Positions 45,234 through 53,999 of a DNA stretch of 64,000 nucleotides are shown piece after piece; within the stretch, counting starts at the first letter, position 1; each line of letters starts with the position of its first letter. The position numbers were made by a program, and so were the translations under genes. The notes below the pieces were generated by a model. The model was not told where the DNA came from, made no database searches, and worked only from the letters and a program-made list of their open reading frames with translations. Source of the DNA: Bradyrhizobium liaoningense (lineage in GTDB: Bacteria > Pseudomonadota > Alphaproteobacteria > Rhizobiales > Xanthobacteraceae); NCBI RefSeq assembly GCF_018130955.1, contig NZ_JAFCJM010000007.1, positions 162,383-226,382 of the forward strand. The letters are read 5' to 3'.

Positions 45234-46733
45234 TCACGCGGCCGCGGTGCGCAGCCGGCTAAAGCCTTCCTGGATCGCGGACCAGAACAACGCGACCAGG
45301 CCGAGCACCATGATCGTGCTGACGAGGCCGTTGGAGAAGAACACGCCGAGCGAGCCCTGCGATCCCAGCAGCGATTGGCGGAAGGCTTCCTCCGCCTTGT
45401 CGCCGAGCACGATGGCGAGCACCAGCGGCGCCAGCGGGTAGTTGCACTTCTTCAGGAGATAGCCGAGCACGCCGAACACCAGCATCAGCATCACGTCGAA
45501 GGTGCTGTTATGCACCGAGTAGGCGCCGATCGCACAGAGCACCAGGATGAGCGGCGCGATGATGCCAAAGGGTACGCGCAGGATCGCGGCGAAGATCGGG
45601 ACGCAGGTGAGCACGACAAGCAGGCCCGCGAGATTGCCGAGATACATCGAGGCGATCAGGCCCCAGACGAACTCCTTCTGCTCGACGAACAGCATCGGGC
45701 CGGGCTGCAGGCCCCAGATCAGCAGGCCGCCAAGCAGAACCGCGGCCGTAGGCGAACCGGGCACGCCAAGCGACAGCATCGGCAGCAGCGCCGAGGTGCC
45801 CGCAGCATGCGCGGCCGTCTCCGGCGCGATCACGCCTTCGATCTCGCCCTTGCCAAAGTTATTGCCACGCCGCGCCAGCCGCTTGGCGATGCCGTAGCTC
45901 ATGAAGGAGGCCGGCGTTGCGCCGGCGGGCGTCACGCCCATCCAGCACCCGATCAGGCAGGAGCGCAGCGAGGTCATCCAGTAGCTCGGCAGTTCACGCC
46001 ATGTGTGCAGTACGACCCGCAGGTTGATCGTCGCGTTGCCGCCGCGGAAAGCCAGCCCTTCCTCCATGGTCAAGAGGATCTCGCCGATCCCGAACAGGCC
46101 GATCACGGCGATCAGGAAGTCGAACCCGTTGAGCAACTCGGTGACGCCGAAGGTCAGCCGCAACTGCCCCGTGATCGAATCCAGCCCGACCGCCGCGAGC
46201 GCAAAACCCATCATCATCGCCGCGATGGTCTTGAACGGCGGCTCCTTGCTCAGGCCGACGAAGCTGCAAAAGGCGAGGAAGTACACGGCGAATTTTTCCG
46301 CCGGGCCAAATCGCAGCGCGAAGCCTGCGACGAGGGGGGCGACAAGCGTAATCATGATGACGGCAAACAGCGCGCCCACGAAGGAGGAGGTGAAGGCGGC
46401 CGTCAGTGCTTCGCCGGGTTTGCCCTGCTGCGCCATCGGATAGCCGTCGAAAGTGGTCGCCACCGACCAGGGCTCACCGGGTATGTTGAACAGGATCGAG
46501 GTGATGGCGCCGCCGAACAAGGCGCCCCAATAGATGCAGGACAGCATGATGATCGCCGATGTCGGCGGCATGCTGAAGGTCAGGGGCAGGAGGATCGCCA
46601 CGCCGTTGGCGCCGCCGAGCCCCGGAAGCACGCCGATGATGACCCCGAGCGTGATGCCAATGATCATCAGCATGATGTTGTAGGGCTGCAGGGCGACCGC
46701 GAAGCCGTGAAACAGGTTGGCTAACTCTTCCAT
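45234..46733 (-). CDS. tctA: Tripartite tricarboxylate transporter, large permease subunit
   Basis: A 499-residue membrane protein with about eleven hydrophobic segments, matching TctA. Typical stretches are GVIIGVLPGLGGANGVAILLPLTF, GALFGGAITSILFNIPGEPWSVATTFDGYPMA and ALLPMLSLGVPGSPTAAVLLGGLLIWGLQPGP. The ATG at 46733 gives the usual family length; a TTG at 46760 also lies in frame. With TctB and the binding protein TctC it takes up carboxylates using an ion gradient. It is the last gene of the tctCBA operon. Confidence 0.95.
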   Translation of the reverse strand: MEELANLFHGFAVALQPYNIMLMIIGITLGVIIGVLPGLGGANGVAILLPLTFSMPPTSAIIMLSCIYWGALFGGAITSILFNIPGEPWSVATTFDGYPMAQQGKPGEALTAAFTSSFVGALFAVIMITLVAPLVAGFALRFGPAEKFAVYFLAFCSFVGLSKEPPFKTIAAMMMGFALAAVGLDSITGQLRLTFGVTELLNGFDFLIAVIGLFGIGEILLTMEEGLAFRGGNATINLRVVLHTWRELPSYWMTSLRSCLIGCWMGVTPAGATPASFMSYGIAKRLARRGNNFGKGEIEGVIAPETAAHAAGTSALLPMLSLGVPGSPTAAVLLGGLLIWGLQPGPMLFVEQKEFVWGLIASMYLGNLAGLLVVLTCVPIFAAILRVPFGIIAPLILVLCAIGAYSVHNSTFDVMLMLVFGVLGYLLKKCNYPLAPLVLAIVLGDKAEEAFRQSLLGSQGSLGVFFSNGLVSTIMVLGLVALFWSAIQEGFSRLRTAAA

Positions 46734-46775
46734 CTCGATGCGTCCTGCAACAATAACCAAATGACGGCGCAGCCC

Positions 46776-47273
46776 TTACAGGCCGAGCCACTCCTCGAGC
46801 GGCCCCTTGGGAAGCGGGACCAGGAACCAGCGTTCGAAAACAAGGTAGGTCAGGACCGGCATGCCGATGGCCACGGCGATGGTGGTCAGCCAGCGATAGC
46901 CGCCGAGCCAGCGCATGAACCAGGCGATGAAGACCGTTGAGGCGACGTAGAGTCCGATGAACGGCATCGAGCCGACATAGATCGCGGTGGGCACGACGAC
47001 GCTCATCACCTGGCGGAGCTGTCCCCAGGTCGCGAACAGCCGCCCGCCATGGTCGCGTTGCGCGCTCCAGAGGTTGATGGCGCTCGCGCCGACGATGGCG
47101 GCGCCGACATAGAAGGGGAAGAAGCCGGCACGCGGGCCTTCAGCACCCCAGTTGATGCCGGCCTTGATGCTGCCGAAGATCACGACCAGGCCGAAGGCGC
47201 CGATCAACAGCGCCGTGCCGGTTTCCAGCGTCTTGTGTGCCGGGCCAGATTCGGATCCGGGTTGTTCAGTCAT
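46776..47273 (-). CDS. tctB: Tripartite tricarboxylate transporter, small permease subunit
   Basis: A 165-residue membrane protein with four hydrophobic segments. ALLIGAFGLVVIFGSIKAGINW and GPRAGFFPFYVGAAIVGAS are typical of TctB. GGAGG stands just before the ATG at 47273. It lies between the tctC and tctA genes, with gaps of 99 and 42 bases, and completes the transporter's membrane part. Confidence 0.92.
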   Translation of the reverse strand: MTEQPGSESGPAHKTLETGTALLIGAFGLVVIFGSIKAGINWGAEGPRAGFFPFYVGAAIVGASAINLWSAQRDHGGRLFATWGQLRQVMSVVVPTAIYVGSMPFIGLYVASTVFIAWFMRWLGGYRWLTTIAVAIGMPVLTYLVFERWFLVPLPKGPLEEWLGL

Positions 47274-47372
47274 GGGACCTCCAGGCAACGTCGCGGTCTT
47301 TCGCGTGCGCGGGCCGACGGGAGGACGGCTTGCGTCCTCAGCGGTCAGCGCTGTCGCGGATCAATTCGCAGG

Positions 47373-48380
47373 TCAATTCCCTGGCGCGAGGAAGCCGGCG
47401 TCCTTCATCAAGCCTTCGTGGCGCTTCTCCTCCGCTTCGATCCACTTGGCGTAGTCGGCCCCGGTCAGGAAGGTCGTGTTGAAGGCGCCGCTCTTCATGA
47501 ACTCCTGCCACTCCGGCGTGGCACGGACCTTCTTGAACAGCTCGACGTAGTACTCGATCTGATCCTTCGTGGCTTTCGGCGACATGAAGACGCCGCGCAG
47601 CATGAGATATTCCATTGCAAGCCCCTGCGACTTGCAGGTTGGAATATCCTTCCAGGCCTTGCCATCGGCGATCGGCTCGTCATAGGCCATTGGCTGGGCG
47701 TCGAACACGCAGAGCGGACGGAGCTTGCCGCCGCGCCATTGCGCGATCGCTTCGATCGGATTGTTGACGGTCGAATCGACGTGATTGCCGACGAGCTGAA
47801 CGGCGACTTCGCCGCCGCCCTTGTAGGGGATGTAGGTGAACCTCGCATCGATCGCCTTCTCGATGCCGACCGTGATGATCTGGTCTTCCTGCTTCGAGCC
47901 GGTGCCGCCCATCTTGAATGAGCCGGCCGGTGCCGCCTTCGCGGCTTCGACGTAGTCCTTGACTGTGTTGTACGGTTTCTCCGCGTTCACCCAGAGCACG
48001 AATTCATCGAGCGCCAGCATTGCGACCGGGGTCAGGTCCTTCCAGTTGAAAGGAATCCCAGTTGCCAGCGGCGTCGTGAACAGGTTCGACAGCGTGATGA
48101 TGATCTTGTGAGGGTTGTTCGACGCCGTCTTCACATCGAGGAAGCCTTCACCGCCGGCGCCGCCGGCCTTGTTGATGACGACCAGCGGCTGCTTCATCAG
48201 ATTGTGCTTGGTGACGATGCCCTGGATGGTGCGCGCCATCTGATCGGCACCGCCGCCGGTGCCCGCGGGCACAATGAACTCGACCGGACGGACCGGCTCC
48301 CACGCCGCAGAGCTTGGCGCACTGCAGACGCACGACATCGCGATTGCCGCAAAAGCGACATTCAGAACGAATGGTTTCAT
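47373..48380 (-). CDS. tctC: Tripartite tricarboxylate transporter substrate-binding protein
   Basis: A 335-residue periplasmic protein with a signal peptide (MKPFVLNVAFAAIAMSCVCS). The mature part begins EPVRPVEFIVPAGTGGGADQMARTIQ, the standard opening of TctC/Bug proteins. The Asp-rich loops around LALDEFVLWVN and KMGGTGSKQEDQ shape the carboxylate pocket. I chose the ATG at 48380 with AGGGAGAG upstream. First gene of the tct operon. The ligand could be a di- or tricarboxylate; nearby oxalate-type carriers make small dicarboxylates plausible. Confidence 0.94.
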   Translation of the reverse strand: MKPFVLNVAFAAIAMSCVCSAPSSAAWEPVRPVEFIVPAGTGGGADQMARTIQGIVTKHNLMKQPLVVINKAGGAGGEGFLDVKTASNNPHKIIITLSNLFTTPLATGIPFNWKDLTPVAMLALDEFVLWVNAEKPYNTVKDYVEAAKAAPAGSFKMGGTGSKQEDQIITVGIEKAIDARFTYIPYKGGGEVAVQLVGNHVDSTVNNPIEAIAQWRGGKLRPLCVFDAQPMAYDEPIADGKAWKDIPTCKSQGLAMEYLMLRGVFMSPKATKDQIEYYVELFKKVRATPEWQEFMKSGAFNTTFLTGADYAKWIEAEEKRHEGLMKDAGFLAPGN

Positions 48381-48750
48381 CTTGTTTCTCTCCCTGTCGA
48401 ACCTTGAACGCGGCCGCTCTTTGTCGGCTCGCGTCAGCCCATCCCGATTCACATGTTTGGGGTCACCCTTTACGGTCGATCTCCCATGGCAGCCTCACCA
48501 ACCAGAAGTTTATGAGCGGGGACAAGGCGCGGCATCCGCTCCTTTGGGCTAAGGTTCCACCAAGGACCACGAGCGTGGCTCGCCCTCGGTCGTTCCCGTC
48601 CCGCGTTATGCATCCCCGTCTTGCACTTTTGGGTGTGCAATTCCTCTTGGTTGCCGAATGGTATGCGAGATGCCAGCAGACAAACAATTGGATCAGTGGG
48701 TCACGTCGCCGGACCAATCGTCGCAGTTCCAACCGCGGACGATGCGAGGG
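48381..48750. other. tctC upstream region
   Basis: About 370 bases without gene upstream of tctC. The operator-like palindrome at 48659 lies 279 bases before the tctC start, far for a simple operator, so either the promoter is distant with a long leader or the site acts otherwise. No RNA structure was recognised. Confidence 0.4.
48659..48675. promoter_or_regulatory. Operator-like palindrome, site 4
   Basis: TGGTATGCGAGATGCCA, both arms perfect to TGGTAT-N5-ATGCCA. It lies upstream of tctC (minus strand) and about 75 bases below the terminator of the 45-residue gene. Confidence 0.55.
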
Positions 48751-48784
48751 TAAAACGAAAATGGCCCCGCCGTACGGGGCCATT
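48751..48784 (-). terminator. Intrinsic terminator of the 45-residue gene
   Basis: A perfect ten-pair stem, AATGGCCCCG and CGGGGCCATT, around a five-base loop, followed on the minus strand by TTCGTTTT. It starts about 67 bases past the stop of the small gene at 48851. This is the clearest intrinsic terminator in the window and supports that the small gene is transcribed. Confidence 0.75.
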
Positions 48785-48850
48785 CAACAATCCAAGCGCT
48801 TTAGGGTTCCAAAACCGGCGCGCCGTTTCGGCTGCGCGGCGAAGGCCTTC

Positions 48851-48988
48851 CTACAGGCCGAACCGGGGCAGATCGCCGTTGCGGATCGAGATCCGGGCGC
48901 TCGCCATCAGCAGGCGGTCGATCGAGGCGAGCAGGCGGGCGAACAGGGAGCTGGAGGGCGCGAGCGCGACGGAAGCAGTCTTGGACAT
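48851..48988 (-). CDS. Small hypothetical protein (45 residues), DUF1127-like tail
   Basis: Encodes MSKTASVALAPSSSLFARLL followed by ASIDRLLMASARISIRNGDL and PRFGL. The basic end I-R-N-G-D-L-P-R-F-G-L recalls the C-termini of small Arg-rich DUF1127-type proteins, but the similarity is slight. AAGGAAAGACCG before the ATG, a strong terminator behind it and an operator-like palindrome about 60 bases upstream all indicate a real, regulated gene. The function is unknown. Confidence 0.68.
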   Translation of the reverse strand: MSKTASVALAPSSSLFARLLASIDRLLMASARISIRNGDLPRFGL

Positions 48989-49048
48989 CGGTCTTTCCTT
49001 TCTTGCGGGGACCGGCCGGTCGCCGTCCCCGTTGTCGAAAGACAATCT

Positions 49049-49065
49049 ATGTATACCAGATGCCA
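49049..49065. promoter_or_regulatory. Operator-like palindrome, site 5 (weaker)
   Basis: ATGTATACCAGATGCCA, two mismatches in the left arm and a perfect right arm of TGGTAT-N5-ATGCCA. It begins 61 bases upstream of the 45-residue gene on the minus strand. Confidence 0.45.
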
Positions 49066-49283
49066 AGGACTACTGTTTTGTTTGCATAGCAGCATTTGGC
49101 GTATTGCATCGCAACATAATATTCCCCTACCGCGGCCGTTTCGGGCATAAAGATCCAAAAAGGGCGCCAAAAATCCGGCCCTTGGGGGATTCCGTCCGAG
49201 CCGCGGCGGGCCAGGGCTTGGCAGGGCAATTCAAAGCCGTTAGTGGTCTGCCCCCTTTTTCCAAACAGCTTTCAGAGTGGTTC

Positions 49284-50609
49284 ATGTCGAGCGCCTCGCC
49301 CGCCGTCTCGATCAGCATCGATTTTGGAACCAGCAACACGGTCGTAGCGCTTGCGGCGGACGACCGTCGGGTCGAGGCCATCCGCTTCGATCATGGCGGA
49401 CAGCGGCATAGCGTTTACGTGTCGGCCCTGTGCTTCTGGGAGGACCGGCCGGGAAGCGGAGCCCAGGCTGAAGGTGGTCCGTGGGCGATCGAGCAGTTTC
49501 TCGAAGGCCGCCACATCTACCGCTTCCTCCAGTCGTTCAAGACTTTTGCGGCCAGCGCCAGTTTCAATTCCACCCAGGTGTTCCGGCAGCGCTACAAGTT
49601 CGAGGATATTTTGGCGGCGTTCCTGCGCACGCTGGCGCGCCATGGTGGCGACAAGTTCGGCTTCGAGGCGGCAAATATCACTGTCGGCCGCCCCGTGCGC
49701 TTCGCTGGCGGCAATCCCGACGAGACGCTGGCGATGCAGCGCTATCGGACCGCGTTCGAACGCCTGGGCGCCGGCCATGCGCGCTATGTCTACGAGCCCG
49801 TGGGAGCAGCGTTCTCCTTCGCCCGTCGCTTGGAGCGCGATGCCACCGTGTTGGTCGCGGACTTTGGCGGCGGCACCAGCGATTTCTCCGTGATGCGTTT
49901 CTCGCGCGCGGGCGGCACGTTGCGCGCCGAGCCGCTTGGACACGCCGGCATCGGCATTGCGGGCGACACGTTCGACTACCGCATCGTCGACCACGTGGTG
50001 TCGCCGCGGCTCGGCAAGGGCACCAGCTTCCGCTCGTTCGACAAGGTGCTGCCAGTCCCGAGCGGTCACTACACCAACCTCGCACGCTGGCATCAGCTCG
50101 CGATGATGAAGAGCAACGGCGACCTGCGCGAGCTCCGCGAGCTTGCGCGCACCGCGCTGAAGCCGGCGCTGCTTCAGGATTTCATCACCATCGTCGACCT
50201 CGACCTCGGCTTTTCCCTGTACCGTGCGGTATCCGACGCCAAAGTCGCGCTGTCGGCCCAGGATCAGGTGGATTTTCGCTTCAATGGCGGCGGAGTCGAC
50301 ATTCGCTCCACCATCACACGGAAGGACTTTGAAGCCTGGATTGCCGATGACATCGCTCGTCTCGGCGCCACCGTGGACAAGGTGCTGGGCGAGGCCGGCA
50401 TCACCGCGCGCGAGGTGGAGAAGGTGTTTCTGACCGGCGGGACCTCCTTCGTACCCGCCGTCCGCAAACTGTTCGCCGAGCGGTTCGGCAACGAACGGCT
50501 GATGTCGGGAGATCAGTTCGAGTCGATCGCCTACGGCCTCGCTTTGATCGGACACAGTCCCGACCCCGACCGCTGGACTGCAGGCGGGGGACTCAAGTCG
50601 GGGGCGTGA
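49284..50609 (+). CDS. Hsp70 family protein, YegD-like
   Basis: A 441-residue actin-fold ATPase of the Hsp70 group without a substrate-binding domain, like YegD. Phosphate 1 motif is ISIDFGTSNTVVAL at residues 10-23, phosphate 2 is LVADFGGGTSDFSVMRF, and the adenosine motif is VFLTGGTSFVPAVRKLF near the end. I chose the ATG at 49284 because the protein then begins six residues before the first motif; the open frame runs to 48621 but has no such content. YegD-type proteins are putative chaperones. It is monocistronic. Confidence 0.9.
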   Translation: MSSASPAVSISIDFGTSNTVVALAADDRRVEAIRFDHGGQRHSVYVSALCFWEDRPGSGAQAEGGPWAIEQFLEGRHIYRFLQSFKTFAASASFNSTQVFRQRYKFEDILAAFLRTLARHGGDKFGFEAANITVGRPVRFAGGNPDETLAMQRYRTAFERLGAGHARYVYEPVGAAFSFARRLERDATVLVADFGGGTSDFSVMRFSRAGGTLRAEPLGHAGIGIAGDTFDYRIVDHVVSPRLGKGTSFRSFDKVLPVPSGHYTNLARWHQLAMMKSNGDLRELRELARTALKPALLQDFITIVDLDLGFSLYRAVSDAKVALSAQDQVDFRFNGGGVDIRSTITRKDFEAWIADDIARLGATVDKVLGEAGITAREVEKVFLTGGTSFVPAVRKLFAERFGNERLMSGDQFESIAYGLALIGHSPDPDRWTAGGGLKSGA

Positions 50610-50738
50610 GTGGTTTTTTGTACTACCCGGCACGGCGCCAGCGCAGCCGGCTATGCAGTAGGTTCGGTCGTTCGAAAGGGCTACTCTGCGTTTCAGTGGC
50701 GTGCTAGATTTCAGGCACAGGGAAGAAGGGGAGCAGCC

Positions 50739-51227
50739 ATGAAGCTTCTCAGAAGATCTCTGATGCTGGCTGGCCTTGCCGCGGCGATTTTCTTCGGGTG
50801 GAACGCGGTCACGCGGGCTGGCGAGGTCCGTATTGCGCTTAAGGGCTATGACCCGGTGGCCTACTTCACTGACCAACGTCCAATGGTCGGCGATCCGCAA
50901 TATCAGTACGAGTGGGACGGAGCGGTCTACCGATTTGCATCCGCCCAGCATCTCAGTTTGTTCAAGGCCGACCCCGACCACTATCTGCCGCAATACAACA
51001 ACTGGTGCGCTGCATCGGTGGCGAAAGGCGAGAAGGTGTACGGGAATCCGGAATATTGGCTTGTGGTCGACGGCCGCCTTTATCTGTTCGGGCAGCCGAT
51101 CGGTCCGAACCTGATGAGCAAGGATGGGGGCATGATAAGCCGGGCCAACGAGAACTGGCCGAAGGTTTCAGGCTTGCCGGTTCCACCACTGCCCGACTAC
51201 ACGCGTGGCGCCGGCCAACCGCAATAG
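50739..51227 (+). CDS. YHS domain-containing exported protein
   Basis: A 162-residue protein with an N-terminal signal or anchor (MKLLRRSLMLAGLAAAIFFG). The YHS domain follows: ALKGYDPVAYFTDQRPMVGD, then YQYEWDGAVYRFASAQHLSLFKADPDHYLPQYNNWCA. The F-K-x-x-P-x-x-Y-x-P-Q-Y-x-x-x-C-A pattern is typical of the periplasmic YHS family. A role in metal binding is often suggested for YHS domains but not settled. GGAAGAAGGGGAG precedes the ATG. It is convergent with the cyclase gene, five bases apart. Confidence 0.88.
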   Translation: MKLLRRSLMLAGLAAAIFFGWNAVTRAGEVRIALKGYDPVAYFTDQRPMVGDPQYQYEWDGAVYRFASAQHLSLFKADPDHYLPQYNNWCAASVAKGEKVYGNPEYWLVVDGRLYLFGQPIGPNLMSKDGGMISRANENWPKVSGLPVPPLPDYTRGAGQPQ

Positions 51228-51232
51228 CCGGC

Positions 51233-53149
51233 CTACAAGCCGGCCGCTTTCAGCCCCTCCCGCAGATACTCGGGATGAGAAGGGTCTTTGAAGCGCGAGC
51301 CCAGCTTGTCCAAATCGAGAAACGGCACACGGCGGCGGAGTGCCGCGACATAGCGCGCTGCTTGCTCCTTGCGGCCGAGTTGGGCAGCAGCCGCAGCAGC
51401 CGGAGCATTGAACATGGGAAACTCGGGATAGCGCGCAAGGCCGCGCTCGGCGATGCGGAGCGCGTCCTCGTGGCGATGCGCGAGATAATAGGCGACGGCC
51501 AGATCGAACACGAATTTCGGTTCGAGCATGGGATCGAGCTTGAGGGCCAGCTCGAGCGTTTCGGTCGCTCCGCCGACCTCGCCCGAGAAGGATTGCACCG
51601 ACCCCCATACAGCAAGGGCACTGGCGTCGCTCGGGTTGATTTCGATCGCCCGCTTCACCGCGTCCTTCGCTTGATCGTACTCGGTACGCGAAAGAAGAAT
51701 ATAGCCGAGTGCACGGTATCCGTCGGGCTCGTTGGGGGCCAGCGCGATCGCTTTGCGTGCTTCTGCCGCTCCTCGCGCGAGCTCCTGATCGGGGAATTCC
51801 GTCCAGCCCAGAACAGCCATGGAGTAGAGCGCTTCGGCCAGGAGGGCTCGGGCTGTAGCATAATTCGGGTCCAACTCGATCGCCTTCGTGATCAGCTCCC
51901 GAAACTGGCGGTTCGTGGTTCGCGAACCTCCATGGCCAATCGCCCTCGCACGCCAAACCAGATCGAAGGCCGTCGGATTTGGGCTTGGGTGATCGAGCTG
52001 CCGCCGGCCTTCGATGAGTGTCACATTGGCGGCAAGGGTACCCGCGATCCGACGGGCGATCGTGTCCTGAAGCTCGAAAATATCGGTGAGCTCGCCGTCG
52101 AAATGATTGGTCCAGATCACTGTGCCAACTCGTGAGTTGGTCAATTCCGCGGCGATACGCACACGTGTACCGGAGCGCCTCACACTTCCCCCAACCAGAT
52201 AGTTCGCGCCTAGCTCGGAAACGATTTCCTCGCGTGTGGCCGGCCGCTTCTTGTAGGGCAGCACGGCATTTCGTCCGATCACCCGCAGCGTGTTGAAGCG
52301 GCCGAGCGCATTGATGACTTCCTCGGTTACGCCATCGGCGAAATATTCCTGGCTTGCATCGCCGGTTTGGTTGGCAAAGGGCAGCACGGCAATGACCGGG
52401 ATCGCGATGGACGCAACCGGCTTTGCCGGCTCGGCACTCCGCGATACATCGTGTGGTGCGCGAGGCAAACTGAACCATGCGATCACCGCCAAGGCCATCG
52501 CGGCCGTTATCGCCGCTCCCGCCCAGGCCCACACCGACGGTCGTCGTCTCGGTTGAGCGAGCGGCGGTTCCGGCTCGACCGCCGCCGCCACTGAAGGCTC
52601 GATGCAATAGACCTTGATAGGATTCGCAATATTCTTGAGCTTCTGTTCGCCGACCTCGGCGATCGGAATTTCGAGCTTGCTCCGTACTTGTCGGTACGCA
52701 TCTTCGGACAGGCAGATGCCCCCCGGCGGTGCAATCTGCTCCAACCGTGCCGCGATGTTGACCCCATCGCCGAATACGTCGCCTTTCTCGACAATCACAT
52801 CTCCGAGATTGACTCCGATGCGGAATACGATGCGGACGTCGGCAGCAATGTTCTCGTTGCGCCGTGCCATTCCACTCTGCATCGCCACAGCACAGGAGAC
52901 CGCCTCCACAATCGACGGGAACGAAAGCAATAAGCCGTCCCCGATGGTCTTAACGATGTGCCCCTTGTGAGCGGCAATAAGCGGATCGATCAGCGCCAGG
53001 CGATGTGCTTTCAACGCCGCCAAGGTGCCTTTCTCGTTCGCGCCCATCAGACGCGAGTAGCCCACCACGTCGGCGGCGACGATTGCAGCGAGGTGACGCT
53101 CGGTAAGGCCCGTAGACACGGTCGAGAGATCCATCCCTACCAGTCTCAT
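51233..53149 (-). CDS. Class III adenylate/guanylate cyclase with membrane segment and TPR domain
   Basis: A 638-residue protein. The N-terminal cyclase domain (about 18-190) keeps the key residues: metal Asp in AADVVGYSRLMG and in KTIGDGLLLSF, and the Asn/Arg pair in FGDGVNIAARLEQIA. One membrane segment follows at about 213-232, then a FlgO-like domain (IAVLPFANQTGDASQEYFADG). The remaining part has several TPR-like repeats (AEARKAIALAPNEPDGYRALG, KDAVKRAIEINPSDASALAVWG). This architecture is frequent in Bradyrhizobium. It should make cAMP in response to unknown partners bound by the repeats. Confidence 0.92.
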   Translation of the reverse strand: MRLVGMDLSTVSTGLTERHLAAIVAADVVGYSRLMGANEKGTLAALKAHRLALIDPLIAAHKGHIVKTIGDGLLLSFPSIVEAVSCAVAMQSGMARRNENIAADVRIVFRIGVNLGDVIVEKGDVFGDGVNIAARLEQIAPPGGICLSEDAYRQVRSKLEIPIAEVGEQKLKNIANPIKVYCIEPSVAAAVEPEPPLAQPRRRPSVWAWAGAAITAAMALAVIAWFSLPRAPHDVSRSAEPAKPVASIAIPVIAVLPFANQTGDASQEYFADGVTEEVINALGRFNTLRVIGRNAVLPYKKRPATREEIVSELGANYLVGGSVRRSGTRVRIAAELTNSRVGTVIWTNHFDGELTDIFELQDTIARRIAGTLAANVTLIEGRRQLDHPSPNPTAFDLVWRARAIGHGGSRTTNRQFRELITKAIELDPNYATARALLAEALYSMAVLGWTEFPDQELARGAAEARKAIALAPNEPDGYRALGYILLSRTEYDQAKDAVKRAIEINPSDASALAVWGSVQSFSGEVGGATETLELALKLDPMLEPKFVFDLAVAYYLAHRHEDALRIAERGLARYPEFPMFNAPAAAAAAQLGRKEQAARYVAALRRRVPFLDLDKLGSRFKDPSHPEYLREGLKAAGL

Positions 53150-53289
53150 AATCCATGATCTTAGCTCTATTCGGTCCCGTACGGCGACGCCAAATAGCCA
53201 CAGAGACCGTGCGAGGAGGTAAAGATCCGATAGGGCATCAGGAGTGCGGATGATCGCTCGCCGCCCTTCGCGAAACCCGGCACGACGCG

Positions 53290-53733
53290 CTATTGGTTGA
53301 TCTCGGGCTCGACGAGCCTGGCCAGGTTCCGCAGCGACTCCTGCCAGCCGAGATAACAGGCCTCCGGTGGAATGACGTCGGGTATGCCGGCCTGCGTGAT
53401 ATCCAACTCAGTGCCGACGGAGACTTTCTTCAAGATCACGGTCACCTGAATTTCGCCCGGCAAGTTGGGGTCGTCGAATTTGTCGGTGTAGCGGAGACGT
53501 TCGCCAGGTACGAGCTCGACATATTCGCCGCCGAAGGCGTGGCTGTTGCCCGTCGTGAAGTTCCGGAAGGACATTCTGAACGTGCCGCCAACCTTTGGCT
53601 CCAGGTGATGCACGGTGCAGGCAAAGCCATTCGGCGGAAGCCACTTTGCAAGCGCATCAGCCTCGAGGAAGGCGCGATAGATTTTCTCCGGGCTGGTCGC
53701 CAGAACGCGGTGCAGACGTACAGTGCTGGGCAT
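53290..53733 (-). CDS. SRPBCC family protein (AHSA1-type)
   Basis: A 147-residue START-like protein. The opening VRLHRVLATSPEKIYRAFLEADALAKWLPPNGF and the middle VGGTFRMSFRNFTTGNSHAFGGEYVELVPGERLRYTDKF are characteristic of the AHSA1 branch, whose members bind hydrophobic ligands or act in stress. The ATG at 53733 is preferred because GAGGA stands nine bases upstream. Earlier Met codons at 53748 and 53784 are alternatives. It is a single gene. Confidence 0.88.
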   Translation of the reverse strand: MPSTVRLHRVLATSPEKIYRAFLEADALAKWLPPNGFACTVHHLEPKVGGTFRMSFRNFTTGNSHAFGGEYVELVPGERLRYTDKFDDPNLPGEIQVTVILKKVSVGTELDITQAGIPDVIPPEACYLGWQESLRNLARLVEPEINQ

Positions 53734-53846
53734 GATCGTCATCCTCATGAATTGGTGGGCCCGACGTCGACGTCTATCGCCCATTCATGGCCCAAGGACG
53801 AAGGAGACCGGGCCGATCCGACACGGCAGCGCAGATTTATTGCTGG

Positions 53847-53927
53847 AGCACGATCCGGAACAGTGTGCAGCGCTTTTTCCCTCGCGACAAACGCGGACGC
53901 ATTTGTGCCGAGATCGTGCTCAAACAA
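53847..53927. repeat. Intergenic repeat (type 3), longer copy
   Basis: Runs from AGCACGATCCGGAACAGTGTG to GAGATCGTGCTCAAACAA, with outer arms AGCACGAT and ATCGTGCT. It has the same ends and general plan as 41318-41371 but an insertion-like longer middle. Confidence 0.6.
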
Positions 53928-53999
53928 GAAGCTAAAGCGCGATGACGATTCAACCTGAATTCGGGAGCGCCGAGGGTGGATCGTCGGACCGATCTGTAT

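Noticed and set aside
48621..49283. N-terminal extension of the Hsp70-like protein by 221 residues
   Set aside because: The extension runs through the terminator and 45-residue gene region, has no Hsp70 content, and the real protein starts just before the first phosphate motif.
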